Below are positions 44,116 through 52,997 of a DNA stretch of 58,297 nucleotides, piece after piece. Position numbers and translations under genes: made by a program. The DNA is from an uncultured Bacilli bacterium (GTDB taxonomy: Bacteria; Bacillota_I; Bacilli_A; RF39; UBA660): the NCBI GenBank assembly GCA_947632565.1, contig CANRPT010000003.1, forward strand, positions 1-58,297, written 5' to 3'. The notes under the pieces are model-generated. The model was not told where the DNA came from. It did not search any database and saw only the letters and a list, made by a program, of their open reading frames with translations. The first letter of the stretch is position 1; each line of letters begins with the position of its first letter.

Positions 44116-44538
44116 TTACTTTTTATTCTTTTCATAAACTTTTATTAAATACTTCCCATAATCGTTTTTCTTTAATATTTCTATTCTTTCTAACAGTTCT
44201 TCATCAGTAATCCAACCATTTTTATAAGCAATTTGCTTTGGACAACTAATAATTGAATTTCTTAACTTTTGTAATGTTTTAATGGTATTACTAGCATCTA
44301 ATAAACTATCTGTTAAACCAGTATCAAACCAAGCATAACCTCCACCTAAAAGCTCTGCTCTTAATCTATTTTCCTGTAGATACATTCTGTTGATATCCTT
44401 AATTTTTGCTAACATTAATATAGATAAAGGATAATATATCATTGGTTTGTCATATATAGGAACTAACTATTTGCTAATTCCCTCTGTAATAGGATAGTGT
44501 CTAGTTCCTGATTCTCCCGCCAAGATAATACCTTTCAC
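44116..44538 (-). pseudogene. rmlA: Remnant of glucose-1-phosphate thymidylyltransferase
   Basis: A GTG start after AGGAGG opens KGIILAGESGTRHYPITEG, the RmlA N-terminus with GGSGTR changed to GESGTR. A TAG at 44467-44469 follows (LLPIYDKP region, probably Gln to stop). The frame continues MIYYPLSILMLAKIKDI and then jumps directly to NRMYLQENRLRAELLGGGYAWFDTG and GWITDEELL, which lie near the C-terminus of RmlA. About 180-190 internal residues, including the sugar-binding region, are missing. It cannot be active. The intact rmlC and rmlD lie just upstream. Confidence 0.9.
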
Positions 44539-44568
44539 ATCAAAAACCTCCTATATTAAGTATAAACT

Positions 44569-44604
44569 AAAAAGTGCCATATCTCAAGAAATATGACACT
44601 TTTT
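44569..44604 (-). terminator. Terminator after rmlD (copy 1 of a repeated hairpin)
   Basis: On the minus strand AAAAAGTGTCATATTT-CTTG-AGATATGGCACTTTTT forms a 16-bp stem using G-U pairs. Its 18-nt core is identical to that of the hairpin at 46107-46142. Confidence 0.85.
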
Positions 44605-44616
44605 CACATAAAAATG

Positions 44617-45480
44617 TTATTTTTTTAAGATCTTTTCTTGTTTTAATTCTTGATGAAATCTATCTACTGCATCCTGCCAACTAGGAAGTCTTTGAAAACC
44701 ATTTGCTTCTAATTTATCTTTACTTAATCTAGAATTGAAAGGTCTTTTTGCTTTTTGTGGATAATTGCTAGTTGGTATTCTATTTACTGTTACATCTAAA
44801 CCATTACTTTGAAATACATATTCTGCCAAATCTGCCCAAGAACAAAATCCTTCATTGGTTGCATGATAGATTCCATACTTTTCTGTTTGAGCCATACTAA
44901 CTAATAATTTGGCTAAATCAACAGTATAAGTAGGACTTCCTATTTGATCACATACTACATTAACTTCCGTATAAGACTCAGCTAATTTTAACATCGTTTT
45001 GATAAAATTTTTTCCATTGATTCCAAATACCCATGAAATTCTCACAATAAAAGTTTTGGGATTGATTCTAGTATATAATTCTCCTTGATATTTGGTCATA
45101 CCATAAACATTCTGAGGATTTGCTAAATCATCTTCAAAATATTCCCCCTTTTTATTACCATCAAAAACATAATCAGTACTGACATAAATTAATTTAGCAT
45201 TAATTCTCCTACAAGCAATAGCTATTTGTTTTGTTCCTATAGCATTTACCTGCTCACAAAGTTTACTTTCCTCTTCTGCTTGATCTACCTTCGTATAAGC
45301 AGCGCAATGAAACACAACATCTGGTTTTAAATTTATGATTGTTTTTTGAACTTCTATCGGGTTAGAAAGATCCATATCTTCATGGGTTAAACCAATAACT
45401 TCATCATAACCTTGATTCTCTAACTCTTTAATCAAATCATGGCCTAATTGTCCTGATACACCTGTCACTACACATTTCAT
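44617..45480 (-). CDS. rmlD: dTDP-4-dehydrorhamnose reductase
   Basis: A 287-residue SDR: VTGVSGQLGHDL at 6-17, STDYVFDGNKKGEYFEDD and YGMTKYQGE (YxxxK), WVFGINGKNF, and ANEGFCSWADLAEYVF. This is the last enzyme of dTDP-L-rhamnose synthesis. It lies 11 bp downstream of rmlC. rmlA nearby is decayed and no rmlB is seen, so the pathway is incomplete within the window. Confidence 0.93.
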   Translation of the reverse strand: MKCVVTGVSGQLGHDLIKELENQGYDEVIGLTHEDMDLSNPIEVQKTIINLKPDVVFHCAAYTKVDQAEEESKLCEQVNAIGTKQIAIACRRINAKLIYVSTDYVFDGNKKGEYFEDDLANPQNVYGMTKYQGELYTRINPKTFIVRISWVFGINGKNFIKTMLKLAESYTEVNVVCDQIGSPTYTVDLAKLLVSMAQTEKYGIYHATNEGFCSWADLAEYVFQSNGLDVTVNRIPTSNYPQKAKRPFNSRLSKDKLEANGFQRLPSWQDAVDRFHQELKQEKILKK

Positions 45481-45491
45481 TATTAATTCAC

Positions 45492-46079
45492 CTAATATTT
45501 AAATAAAATTCCTTTCTTCACTAATGTTGGATGTTTTTTATCTTTATCCGATAAGATTGGTTCCTCTCCATCAGTTATTTTCCAATCAATTGCTAACTCT
45601 GGATCATTCCAAATAATACCACCATCATGTTCATAAGAATAATCATTATCCACAACATAGTTAAAAATAACATGATCACTTCTCGTAATAAAACCATGTA
45701 AAAAACCACGTGGTACTAATAACTCTTTCTTATTTTCTTCACTTAATCTTACCATAATCCACTTTTTGTAAGTAGGAGACCCAAATCTTGCATCAACTAC
45801 CACATCATCAACAATTCCTCTTGTACATCTAACAAGTTTTGCTTGTGTATAAGGCTCTGATTGATAGTGTAATCCTCTAATCGTATTTTTATGTTCGGTA
45901 CTAGACTCATTTCCTTGAACAAAATGATAATCAAATCCTGCTTTTCTTAGTGCTGTTTCATTATGACTTTCCATAAAGTAACCTCTATTATCTCCATGTA
46001 CCTTTGGTTCTATGATATAGCAATCTTTTAATTTTGTTGGAATCATTACAGTTCCATTATCTAAATTGATCTTTTCCAT
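45492..46079 (-). CDS. rmlC: dTDP-4-dehydrorhamnose 3,5-epimerase
   Basis: A ~195-residue cupin-fold epimerase: DNRGYFMESHNETALRKAGF, NTIRGLHYQSEPYTQAKLVRC (catalytic His) and LVPRGFLHGF. The start at 46079 is preferred to 46118 because AGGAGGG lies about 6 nt before it and the family normally begins there. In an operon with rmlD. Confidence 0.93.
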   Translation of the reverse strand: MEKINLDNGTVMIPTKLKDCYIIEPKVHGDNRGYFMESHNETALRKAGFDYHFVQGNESSTEHKNTIRGLHYQSEPYTQAKLVRCTRGIVDDVVVDARFGSPTYKKWIMVRLSEENKKELLVPRGFLHGFITRSDHVIFNYVVDNDYSYEHDGGIIWNDPELAIDWKITDGEEPILSDKDKKHPTLVKKGILFKY

Positions 46080-46106
46080 AAACCCTCCTACTTTCCAGTA
46101 TAACCT

Positions 46107-46142
46107 AAAAAACAACATATCTCAAGAAATATGTCGTTTTTT
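46107..46142 (-). terminator. Terminator after the Rpn-family gene (copy 2 of a repeated hairpin)
   Basis: On the minus strand AAAAAACGACATATTT-CTTG-AGATATGTTGTTTTTT. Same loop and inner stem as the hairpin at 44569; the outer stem differs but still pairs. The two copies bracket rmlC-rmlD. Confidence 0.85.
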
Positions 46143-46179
46143 CTTTATTTTTTATTTATTTTTTTGTGATTTTAGAACT

Positions 46180-47520
46180 CTATTCATCCTTTAATAATCG
46201 ATTGATTTCTTCTATTGTGAAAGAAGTATATTGAGAAATCTTTTCTAGTGGTACTTGATCTTTCATTAGTTCTTTCACAAATTCCATAGTTGCTTCTTTC
46301 TTTCCATCTCGAAATCCTTCATCTTTTAAGGTCCATTCTTTATCATAAGCCTCTCCAAATCCTTCTTTAGCACATGCTTCTTCCAGATTTAAATTTTCTT
46401 TTTCTTCCTCATAAATTTCTTCTACTTCTTCCTCTGTTAGTTTCGTAATAGAAGCTATTTTTTCGATTTTCATTCCTTCTTGCAGTAATTCTTTTGCGAT
46501 TTCTGCCCCTAATTCTCTTTTTCCATCTCGAAATCCTTCATCTTTTAAGGCCCATTCTTTATCATAAGCCTCTCCAAATCCTTCTCTAGCACATGTTTCT
46601 TCTAGATTTAAATTTTCTTTTTCTTCCTCATAAATTTCTTCTACTTCTTCTTTCCTTAATCCTGAAATAGAAATAATTTCTTCTTTTGGAAATCCTCTTT
46701 TCATTAACTTCTTTGCTACTTCTGTTCCTACTTCTCTTTTTCCATCTCGAAATCCTTCATCTTTTAAGGCCCATTCTTTATCATAGGCCTCTCCAAATCC
46801 TTCTGTGTCACATACTTCTTCTGATTCTTTTATATACTCTTCCATCACTTCATCCCCTCCTAAATCTTTGATATCTTCTATCTTTCGTTCTACTAAAGCT
46901 AATAAATATTTTTCTACTTCTAGTAAACTTTCTTTACCTTTAGTATACCATTTCTTTCTTAAGTTGGGTACATATATTTGAATAATAATCAATTTATCCG
47001 TTAATAATGTTTGTTCCTCATTTTGTAGGGTATATAAGTCAAACACTTTTTCTTCTCCTTGAAAAGAAAAATTATTGAGTTGAAATCCTATCGTATGAGT
47101 ATATTCATATTTCTTTCCTTCTTGAACATTCTTAGCATAAAGTCTTAATAAATACTCAATATTTCTTTCCATTGATTCTAAATTAGAATTATTATTTACC
47201 TCAATATTGAAATAAGTGTTATCAATCGATGCTACATAATCACATCTTTCTTGCTTTTCTTTTTTCTTTTTCTTATCTAATTCATTTTTACATAAATGAA
47301 TATTTGCTAGTAAATCTTCATAACGAATCTCTAGAAAATAAGATAAAAGCTTACAAGAATACTTTAATCTATTTTCATTTTGAAACATCGTTTTAAACAT
47401 GGTATCCGATAAAATCGATGCTTTTTCTCCTTCTTCCAATGGTTTTAAATCTACTGCATATTTTTTGGATACCGTTTTTTGATAGAGTGTTTTCAAGTCA
47501 TGCTCTTTTAATTGAATCAT
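46180..47520 (-). CDS. Rpn family PD-(D/E)XK nuclease with C-terminal repeats
   Basis: About 446 residues. The N-terminal ~230 residues match Rpn/transposase-like PD-(D/E)XK nucleases: ILSDTMFKTMFQ, YEDLL, then CDYVASIDNTYFNIEVNNNS, in which the Asp and the IEVN Glu form the active-site core. The rest consists of three ~73-residue repeats containing EGFGEAYDKEW, DEGFRDGKRE and a helix EIAKELLQEGM...ITKLTEEEVEEIYEEE. Rpn proteins have been linked to recombination, phage defence and toxicity. The start at 47520 is preferred to 47526, where the ribosome site would touch the codon. Flanked by a repeated terminator hairpin. Confidence 0.85.
   Translation of the reverse strand: MIQLKEHDLKTLYQKTVSKKYAVDLKPLEEGEKASILSDTMFKTMFQNENRLKYSCKLLSYFLEIRYEDLLANIHLCKNELDKKKKKEKQERCDYVASIDNTYFNIEVNNNSNLESMERNIEYLLRLYAKNVQEGKKYEYTHTIGFQLNNFSFQGEEKVFDLYTLQNEEQTLLTDKLIIIQIYVPNLRKKWYTKGKESLLEVEKYLLALVERKIEDIKDLGGDEVMEEYIKESEEVCDTEGFGEAYDKEWALKDEGFRDGKREVGTEVAKKLMKRGFPKEEIISISGLRKEEVEEIYEEEKENLNLEETCAREGFGEAYDKEWALKDEGFRDGKRELGAEIAKELLQEGMKIEKIASITKLTEEEVEEIYEEEKENLNLEEACAKEGFGEAYDKEWTLKDEGFRDGKKEATMEFVKELMKDQVPLEKISQYTSFTIEEINRLLKDE
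46183..46803 (-). repeat. Three tandem 219-bp coding repeats in the Rpn-family gene
   Basis: The block CCATCTCGAAATCCTTCATC recurs at 46304, 46523 and 46742, exactly 219 bp (73 codons) apart, with nearly identical flanking bases. The high DNA identity suggests recent duplication or gene conversion. Confidence 0.92.
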
Positions 47521-47609
47521 GTCCATCCCTCCTTTTTTGAAAACGAAACCACTATAACATCAAAAAAAGATCCTGTAAAATGGGTAATTTTCAATTTTCA
47601 GAGAACAAA

Positions 47610-47660
47610 AAAGAGTGAATTTTTAAAATTCTTAATCTGAAAATTAAAAATTCATTCTTT
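47610..47660 (-). terminator. Terminator after the GT2 gene at 47693
   Basis: On the minus strand a 17-bp stem, AAAGAATGAATTTTTAA with its complement, one G-U pair, ending in TCTTTTTTG. The loop is about 17 nt. Confidence 0.75.
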
Positions 47661-47692
47661 CTTCTATTGGAATAGATAAAAAGATAAGTTTT

Positions 47693-48559
47693 TTACTTTT
47701 TTAACCAATCTTTGAAAGCATACACTACCGTTAAAATCATTCGACTGGTAAAAGCTGTTAATTTTAATAATCCTTTTTCTAATAAATTAGCTTGATTGTA
47801 ATGTGTTTGGAAATAATATTGACTCTGTTTTTGAAGTTTTAATTTTTTTATTTTCTTGAGATTTTTATCGATTGAAACAGAGTGATTATGAATAATGGAA
47901 ATTGTATTACTAACTAAAATCTTTTTTCCTATATTTTGAATTTTCTTCGCTAAAATGTTTTCTTCATAATATAAGAACGTATTTTCATCTAGATAATGGA
48001 TTTGTTGAAGAGTTTGAGATTTCATTAAGAAAAAACATCCACTTACTACTTCTACCATGCTTTCTTCCTTAGCATAATGACTTTCTGGATAGAAGATGTA
48101 TTTTTTTCGAATCAAACGATGAATATAAATTAAATTTAAGAAACTATCTAACATAGGAGAAGGATTTTTCCATCCTCTATTTTTTTGTCCCTGCTCTAAG
48201 ATAGTTGGAGCAACGACTCCAATGTCTTTTGGTTGAAGTAGAACGATTAACTGTTTTAAATCTTCTTCTTTGGTAAGAATTATATCACTATTGGAAAGAA
48301 TTAAATTACAATCTCCTAATTCCTTGATTGCTTGTTTACTTCCAATATTGATTGCTTTAGCAAAACCATGATTGATTTCATTTTCGATGATTTCTATTTT
48401 TTTAGAAGACAACTTTTTTATTTTTGCTAGTGCTTCTTGAGAAGAATGGTTATCCACAATGATAATTTTATCTAAAATCTGATAGTTTTGGATTTGATGA
48501 ATCAATTGGATTGTAGATTCTGGATCATTATAATGAATTACGATAAAACATGTTTTCAA
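47693..48559 (-). CDS. Rhamnosyltransferase-like GT2
   Basis: A 288-residue GT2 enzyme with CFIVIHYNDPESTIQLI, IVDNHSSQEAL, NHGFAKAINIGSKQA, LSNSDIILT and LDENTFLYYEENIL, the WbbL-type rhamnosyltransferase pattern. The start is TTG at 48559 with only a weak GAG site; no nearer ATG exists. It follows the polymerase and GT-C genes in an operon ending at 47610. Confidence 0.85.
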   Translation of the reverse strand: MKTCFIVIHYNDPESTIQLIHQIQNYQILDKIIIVDNHSSQEALAKIKKLSSKKIEIIENEINHGFAKAINIGSKQAIKELGDCNLILSNSDIILTKEEDLKQLIVLLQPKDIGVVAPTILEQGQKNRGWKNPSPMLDSFLNLIYIHRLIRKKYIFYPESHYAKEESMVEVVSGCFFLMKSQTLQQIHYLDENTFLYYEENILAKKIQNIGKKILVSNTISIIHNHSVSIDKNLKKIKKLKLQKQSQYYFQTHYNQANLLEKGLLKLTAFTSRMILTVVYAFKDWLKK

Positions 48560-48597
48560 AATATCAACTCATCTCTCTTTCATTTTAACATAAAAGT

Positions 48598-49722
48598 TTA
48601 TAATAAGGCGAAATAAATACTAACCGCTGGATAAAATAGAACATGTCCCGAGGTACAAGAAACAAAAAGAAGTAAGAGCAAGGAAACTTTACTCGTTTGA
48701 TCTAATTTCTTCCATGTTATCTTTTGAACAAGACAACCAGCAAAAAGAACGAACCCTAATATACCATAACGAAACAAAATATCAAAAGGATCAATTTCTA
48801 CCATTTTAATCTCGGTATTAGCTAATCCAATTCCAAATAATTTTTGATCGATTGTTTTCGTCTGATAATAACGATAATTTTCTTGTAAGAACGTAAGACG
48901 ATCATTATAAATCACACGATTTACAAAATCCATGGAAAATACATTTTTTACTTGAAAAAATTCTTGTTGAATCATCATGTTATGATAAGTTCTCGTTTTC
49001 GTAAATAGAAATCCCCCACTTCCTAATAAGAGCATGCATCCCACAACAATACCAATCTGTTCTATTTTTTTTCTTTGGAAAAATAATACTTCTCGTTTTT
49101 GCCATAGTAGGTAAAGAGTAGTAAAAATCACTCCACCCATTAGAATCTTTGTACCAATCAACAAACTACAAATCCCAGCTGCGAATAAAAATAAAATACT
49201 AATCCAGACTTTCTTTTTCTTTTGAAAATAAACCGTAACAAGAGGAAGTAATCCCACTACAATAGCACTAAATTCATTAATAGAAGAAAATAAACCTTTG
49301 TAACCACTTTTTCCATCTGTTACTAAATAAGCATCTGCTCCAATTTGCAAAACATAGGATAATAAATAAATTCCTAAATAAAGGGCTAATAGAATGGTAA
49401 ATATTTGATTTTTTTCTATTTTCCATTCATAAGTAGAAAAATAAAGAAGAGAAATTGGTAAATATAAAAATTTAAAGATAGAAGAAATGCTGGTCATGAT
49501 TCCAAATTTGAAATAAAAAACTTGCAAACAAAAACTAATCATACTATATAGAAGTAAAATTCCCATCCATTTTAATTCTTTTTTTTGCAGAATTAAAATT
49601 CCTAAAATTGATACTAAAAAAATTCCCCTTACCAAAATACTAATCGATGTTCCTAAAAAGCTCAATACATCTAAAAAAGGATTCAAAATTAAGAAAAGAG
49701 GAACAAAATATTCTTTTTTCAT
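48598..49722 (-). CDS. O-antigen polymerase/ligase family membrane protein (Wzy-like)
   Basis: A 374-residue protein with about ten to eleven helices and one long outer loop (about 230-300), the usual Wzy/WaaL layout. YLVTDGKSGYKGLFSSINEFSAIVVGLLPL is the region where this family has a conserved GxxxxxN pattern. It polymerises lipid-linked repeats outside the membrane, or ligates them. A flippase candidate is at 27942. One base separates it from the GT-C gene upstream. Confidence 0.8.
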   Translation of the reverse strand: MKKEYFVPLFLILNPFLDVLSFLGTSISILVRGIFLVSILGILILQKKELKWMGILLLYSMISFCLQVFYFKFGIMTSISSIFKFLYLPISLLYFSTYEWKIEKNQIFTILLALYLGIYLLSYVLQIGADAYLVTDGKSGYKGLFSSINEFSAIVVGLLPLVTVYFQKKKKVWISILFLFAAGICSLLIGTKILMGGVIFTTLYLLWQKREVLFFQRKKIEQIGIVVGCMLLLGSGGFLFTKTRTYHNMMIQQEFFQVKNVFSMDFVNRVIYNDRLTFLQENYRYYQTKTIDQKLFGIGLANTEIKMVEIDPFDILFRYGILGFVLFAGCLVQKITWKKLDQTSKVSLLLLLFVSCTSGHVLFYPAVSIYFALL

Positions 49723-49723
49723 G

Positions 49724-51358
49724 TTATTTCTCCTTATATTCTAAATAATGGTAATAAAGTTCTTTACCTTCTATATTTTCTTGTAACTCATAAGAAATTT
49801 GATAATCTTTTAAATTGTATAAAATACCATGCATTCCTTTTTCTTCTATGATAATTTCTTGGTGAGATAGTGCATGAAAATCTTTTAAAATTTTAATACT
49901 TTGCGTAAGGGTATAATAACTATTTCCTAATAAAGGAATCAAAGAATTTAAAAATAGATAGACTATGAAAATCGTAGAAAACCACTTTTTCTTTCCATAA
50001 CACAATAAAATATAAAGAGTAAAAAGAGGAAAGAAGTAAAAGTGTGGAGTATATCTTGCCCACCAGCTTTCACTCATAATGATTAATAAAAATATAGTAA
50101 TGAATAAGGTATAAAGAATCCAAGATTCTTTTTGATAAGAGCGATAATAACGAATCAAGGTAAATATACTCAATAATAAAATTCCACTAAAGAATAATCC
50201 CCAACCACTGATTCTTAAATCATTCGACATTGCTGGTATGATTTCTGATTTTGATACGGTAAACGGAATTTTTAAAGTAGTTTCTTGATTTTCTAATAAA
50301 TTGTTAGCTTTGGAAAAAGTAGCAATCCATAGTTTTTCGAAAGAATTCATCTTTAAAAAGCCTTTTGGTTGTTGCTGGGTAATAATATCTTCTCCGTTTT
50401 CATCATAAAGTGGAAAAAATGGATTTTGATGATCTAGGGTATTTTTTACATAAGTTGTATATCCTGCTAATAGGAAAGATACGATAAACAAAGGAATAAA
50501 GAAAAGGCATAACTTTCGAAAAGTAGGAAAAAACTCTTTTTTTCGGTAAGCTTGATATAAATATCTACAGACAAAGAAGAAACTAAATACAAGTAAATAG
50601 CCTAATCCATTAAATTTGATATTCGCTAACAGAATAAAGGTTAATAGATATCCATACCAAGAAAGTTGATCCTTCCTGTTATCATCGATTCGAATTAAGA
50701 AAAAGACGGCTAGAAAGAGATAAAGACAAACTAATTGATCATTATAATAAGTAAATAACTGGGCAGCTGTAATCGGATTAAAAACAACTGCAAGAGATAA
50801 TAGAAAAGCTTTCTTCCAACTTATTTTGGTCTGTAAAAAAGAAAATAAAATACTAAAGACAATATAAATAGAAAGAAAATTCATTGCTTTTCCAGATTCT
50901 ATATTTCCCGTAAAGGCATAAAAATTACTAGCAATGATCCAATTTGCTTTTGCATAATGATCAATCCAAATACTATAGTCCGTAAGAGACTTATCGTCTC
51001 CTTCTCTTTTTTCTATCCAATCTTTACTAGATTCATAAACCGGATTCCATCCTTCTTTTAATACTCCAATTGCATCTTTATGATACGTATTTCCATCACT
51101 AGAACGATCGAATAGAAGACAAGATATCAAAATACTAACCGATACTAGTAAGATACAAAGTACCATCTTTTTTAGAAAGAAATGCCAATGGGATTCTTTT
51201 CTGGTGAAGAAATAATCTATGATTCCTGCTACTATGAACGATAAAATAAAATGATAGGGGGTAATCGAAACCGATAGAAAAAAGAAGAAGGTACTTCCTA
51301 ACAACATTACCACAAACCACAATAAGAAAAAATATCCACTCTCTTTTAGCAATTTCAT
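49724..51358 (-). CDS. Polytopic GT-C-like membrane protein
   Basis: A 544-residue protein with about twelve helices. The first outer loop contains LFDRSSDGNTYHKDAIGVLKEGWNP, an Asp- and His-rich loop typical of GT-C transferases that use polyprenyl-phosphate sugars. A second outer loop follows residue 300. It ends in a soluble segment. Family not identified more closely. In an operon with the Wzy-like and GT2 genes. Confidence 0.68.
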   Translation of the reverse strand: MKLLKESGYFFLLWFVVMLLGSTFFFFLSVSITPYHFILSFIVAGIIDYFFTRKESHWHFFLKKMVLCILLVSVSILISCLLFDRSSDGNTYHKDAIGVLKEGWNPVYESSKDWIEKREGDDKSLTDYSIWIDHYAKANWIIASNFYAFTGNIESGKAMNFLSIYIVFSILFSFLQTKISWKKAFLLSLAVVFNPITAAQLFTYYNDQLVCLYLFLAVFFLIRIDDNRKDQLSWYGYLLTFILLANIKFNGLGYLLVFSFFFVCRYLYQAYRKKEFFPTFRKLCLFFIPLFIVSFLLAGYTTYVKNTLDHQNPFFPLYDENGEDIITQQQPKGFLKMNSFEKLWIATFSKANNLLENQETTLKIPFTVSKSEIIPAMSNDLRISGWGLFFSGILLLSIFTLIRYYRSYQKESWILYTLFITIFLLIIMSESWWARYTPHFYFFPLFTLYILLCYGKKKWFSTIFIVYLFLNSLIPLLGNSYYTLTQSIKILKDFHALSHQEIIIEEKGMHGILYNLKDYQISYELQENIEGKELYYHYLEYKEK

Positions 51359-51433
51359 CGTATCACTATCCTTATTTCTATTCTAACATAAACTATTTTG
51401 AATACCAAACAAAATTCTTTTGAAAAAGGATAT

Positions 51434-51461
51434 TTGCGATTATTTCATTTTATTATATAAT
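51434..51461 (+). promoter_or_regulatory. Promoter of the PASTA protein gene
   Basis: TTGCGA, a 16-bp spacer and TATAAT, 25 bp upstream of the ATG at 51487. GGTGGTAGG is the ribosome site, close to the start. Confidence 0.65.
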
Positions 51462-51486
51462 AGAATTATCATAGGACGGTGGTAGG

Positions 51487-52965
51487 ATGAAAGAAAAAAA
51501 AGAATTGGATTTTTTGCAGATTTTTACTTATTTTTGTTTAGCACTTGCTTTGGTTTCTAGTATTACTTATATGATTCATACGATTTTAACGGTAGGTAGT
51601 ATTTTAGATTATATCATTAGCATTATTGGTGTTATTTTATTTTCTTGTTTTGCGGTATTATTTGTTGTAAGTAGTATGTTTGCTAAAGAAAAAGTGCAAA
51701 AAATTCTCATTATTATTGGGGCTTTGTTATTATCTTTTTATAGTATTTTCCAAGTCATTACTGCTTTTATAAAGGGAAAAGATCGTGTTTTAGATTTTAC
51801 TTCTATGGATATTACTGAAGTCGCTAGTTGGGCAGAAGAACGAGATATTTTATTAACGCAAATATTTGAAAATAGCGATCAAGTAGAAAAATATAAAGTG
51901 ATTCGTCAAGGAATTAAAGCTGGAACACCTAGTAAAGATGTTAAAAATATAGAGATTGTGGTTTCAGATGGTCCAAGTGAAACGGTAAAAACAGAAGTTA
52001 CTAGTTTAATTGGTTGGAAATTAGATGATGTTTTATCTTATATTCAAGAAAATCATTTAACGAACGTTACGATTTTGTTTCAATTTCAAGATGATACACC
52101 TAAGGATGTTATTTTTGAACAAGATAAAATGCAAGAAATTCGTAGAAATGAACCTATCACTTTGGTATCTTCTCTAGGAAAAGAAGAAGATTTAAAAAGT
52201 GTAACCTTAAAAAATATGGTTGGGATGAGTACTTTTGAAGTCATGACTTATCTCGGAAGAAACCATTTAAATTATAAAATCGAATATGGATATAGTGAAA
52301 ATCAAGAAGAAGGTACTGTTATCAAACAAAGCATTCGAGCATGGGAAGTAATCAATCCAAAGGAAAATCAAACGATTACAATTACCGTTGCTAGAAAAAA
52401 TGGAATTTCTATCGTTGATTTAAGTAAAATGAGCGCAACAGAAATTACTTCTTGGGCTAGTAAAAATCGTTTAAAGGTGGAATTTCAAGAGGAATTTGAT
52501 GAAGCCATCCAAAAAGGAAAAGTGATTTCTTATTCCCCTCCTGTTGGAAGTACCATGGATATTGATAGTACGATTCAGGTTGTGATTTCAAAGGGTCCCC
52601 TTCGTATGATTGATTTTACCAATCTCAAACAATTTTATCAATGGGTAGAAGAAAATGAGGTTTCTTATCAAATTGATTACCAATTCAGTAATGAGGTCGA
52701 AAATGGAAAAATCATTTCTTGTAATTATGCCAAAAATCAAATCATTCAAAATGGTGATACGATTCGTTTGGTAATTTCTCAAGGAAAAAGTACGATTATT
52801 CCAGGCTTGATTGGTTTAACCAAAGAAGAAGCGGAAGAACGTTGTAAAAAAGCCAATATTCAATGTAAATATTTGGGAGAGGAGAATGGCAAAGTCATCA
52901 AACAGTCTATGAAAGAAGGAAGTAATGTTGCTATAGAAGCGACCGTAACACTTACCTTAGAATAG
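51487..52965 (+). CDS. Membrane-anchored multi-PASTA protein without a kinase domain
   Basis: A 492-residue protein. Three N-terminal membrane helices (about 10-32, 38-60, 70-92) are followed by an extracellular run of about six PASTA-like units, recognisable by phrases such as VVSDGP, IIKQSIRAWEVINPKE, VISYSPPVGSTMDIDSTIQVVISKGP and PGLIGLTKEEAEERCKKANIQCKYLGEENGKVIKQ. PASTA domains bind muropeptides or wall glycans and normally follow a Ser/Thr kinase or penicillin-binding domain; neither is present. It may be a wall sensor or scaffold. Isolated on the plus strand. Confidence 0.85.
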   Translation: MKEKKELDFLQIFTYFCLALALVSSITYMIHTILTVGSILDYIISIIGVILFSCFAVLFVVSSMFAKEKVQKILIIIGALLLSFYSIFQVITAFIKGKDRVLDFTSMDITEVASWAEERDILLTQIFENSDQVEKYKVIRQGIKAGTPSKDVKNIEIVVSDGPSETVKTEVTSLIGWKLDDVLSYIQENHLTNVTILFQFQDDTPKDVIFEQDKMQEIRRNEPITLVSSLGKEEDLKSVTLKNMVGMSTFEVMTYLGRNHLNYKIEYGYSENQEEGTVIKQSIRAWEVINPKENQTITITVARKNGISIVDLSKMSATEITSWASKNRLKVEFQEEFDEAIQKGKVISYSPPVGSTMDIDSTIQVVISKGPLRMIDFTNLKQFYQWVEENEVSYQIDYQFSNEVENGKIISCNYAKNQIIQNGDTIRLVISQGKSTIIPGLIGLTKEEAEERCKKANIQCKYLGEENGKVIKQSMKEGSNVAIEATVTLTLE

Positions 52966-52967
52966 AA

Positions 52968-52997
52968 AAAATGTGTATTCCAACGAATACACATTTT
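52968..52997. terminator. Bidirectional terminator between converging genes
   Basis: AAAATGTGTATTC-CAAC-GAATACACATTTT, a perfect 13-bp stem with T runs on both strands. Ends the PASTA gene and the cadherin-like gene at 52996. Confidence 0.9.

Noticed and set aside
46304-46805. CRISPR-like array from regularly spaced repeats
   Set aside because: The 219-bp period is in frame (73 codons), there are only three copies, and the spacers are also near-identical coding sequence.
46180-47520. Insertion sequence (Rpn is sometimes annotated as transposase)
   Set aside because: No terminal inverted repeats or target duplication were found; the nearby hairpin is a terminator and is shared with rmlD.
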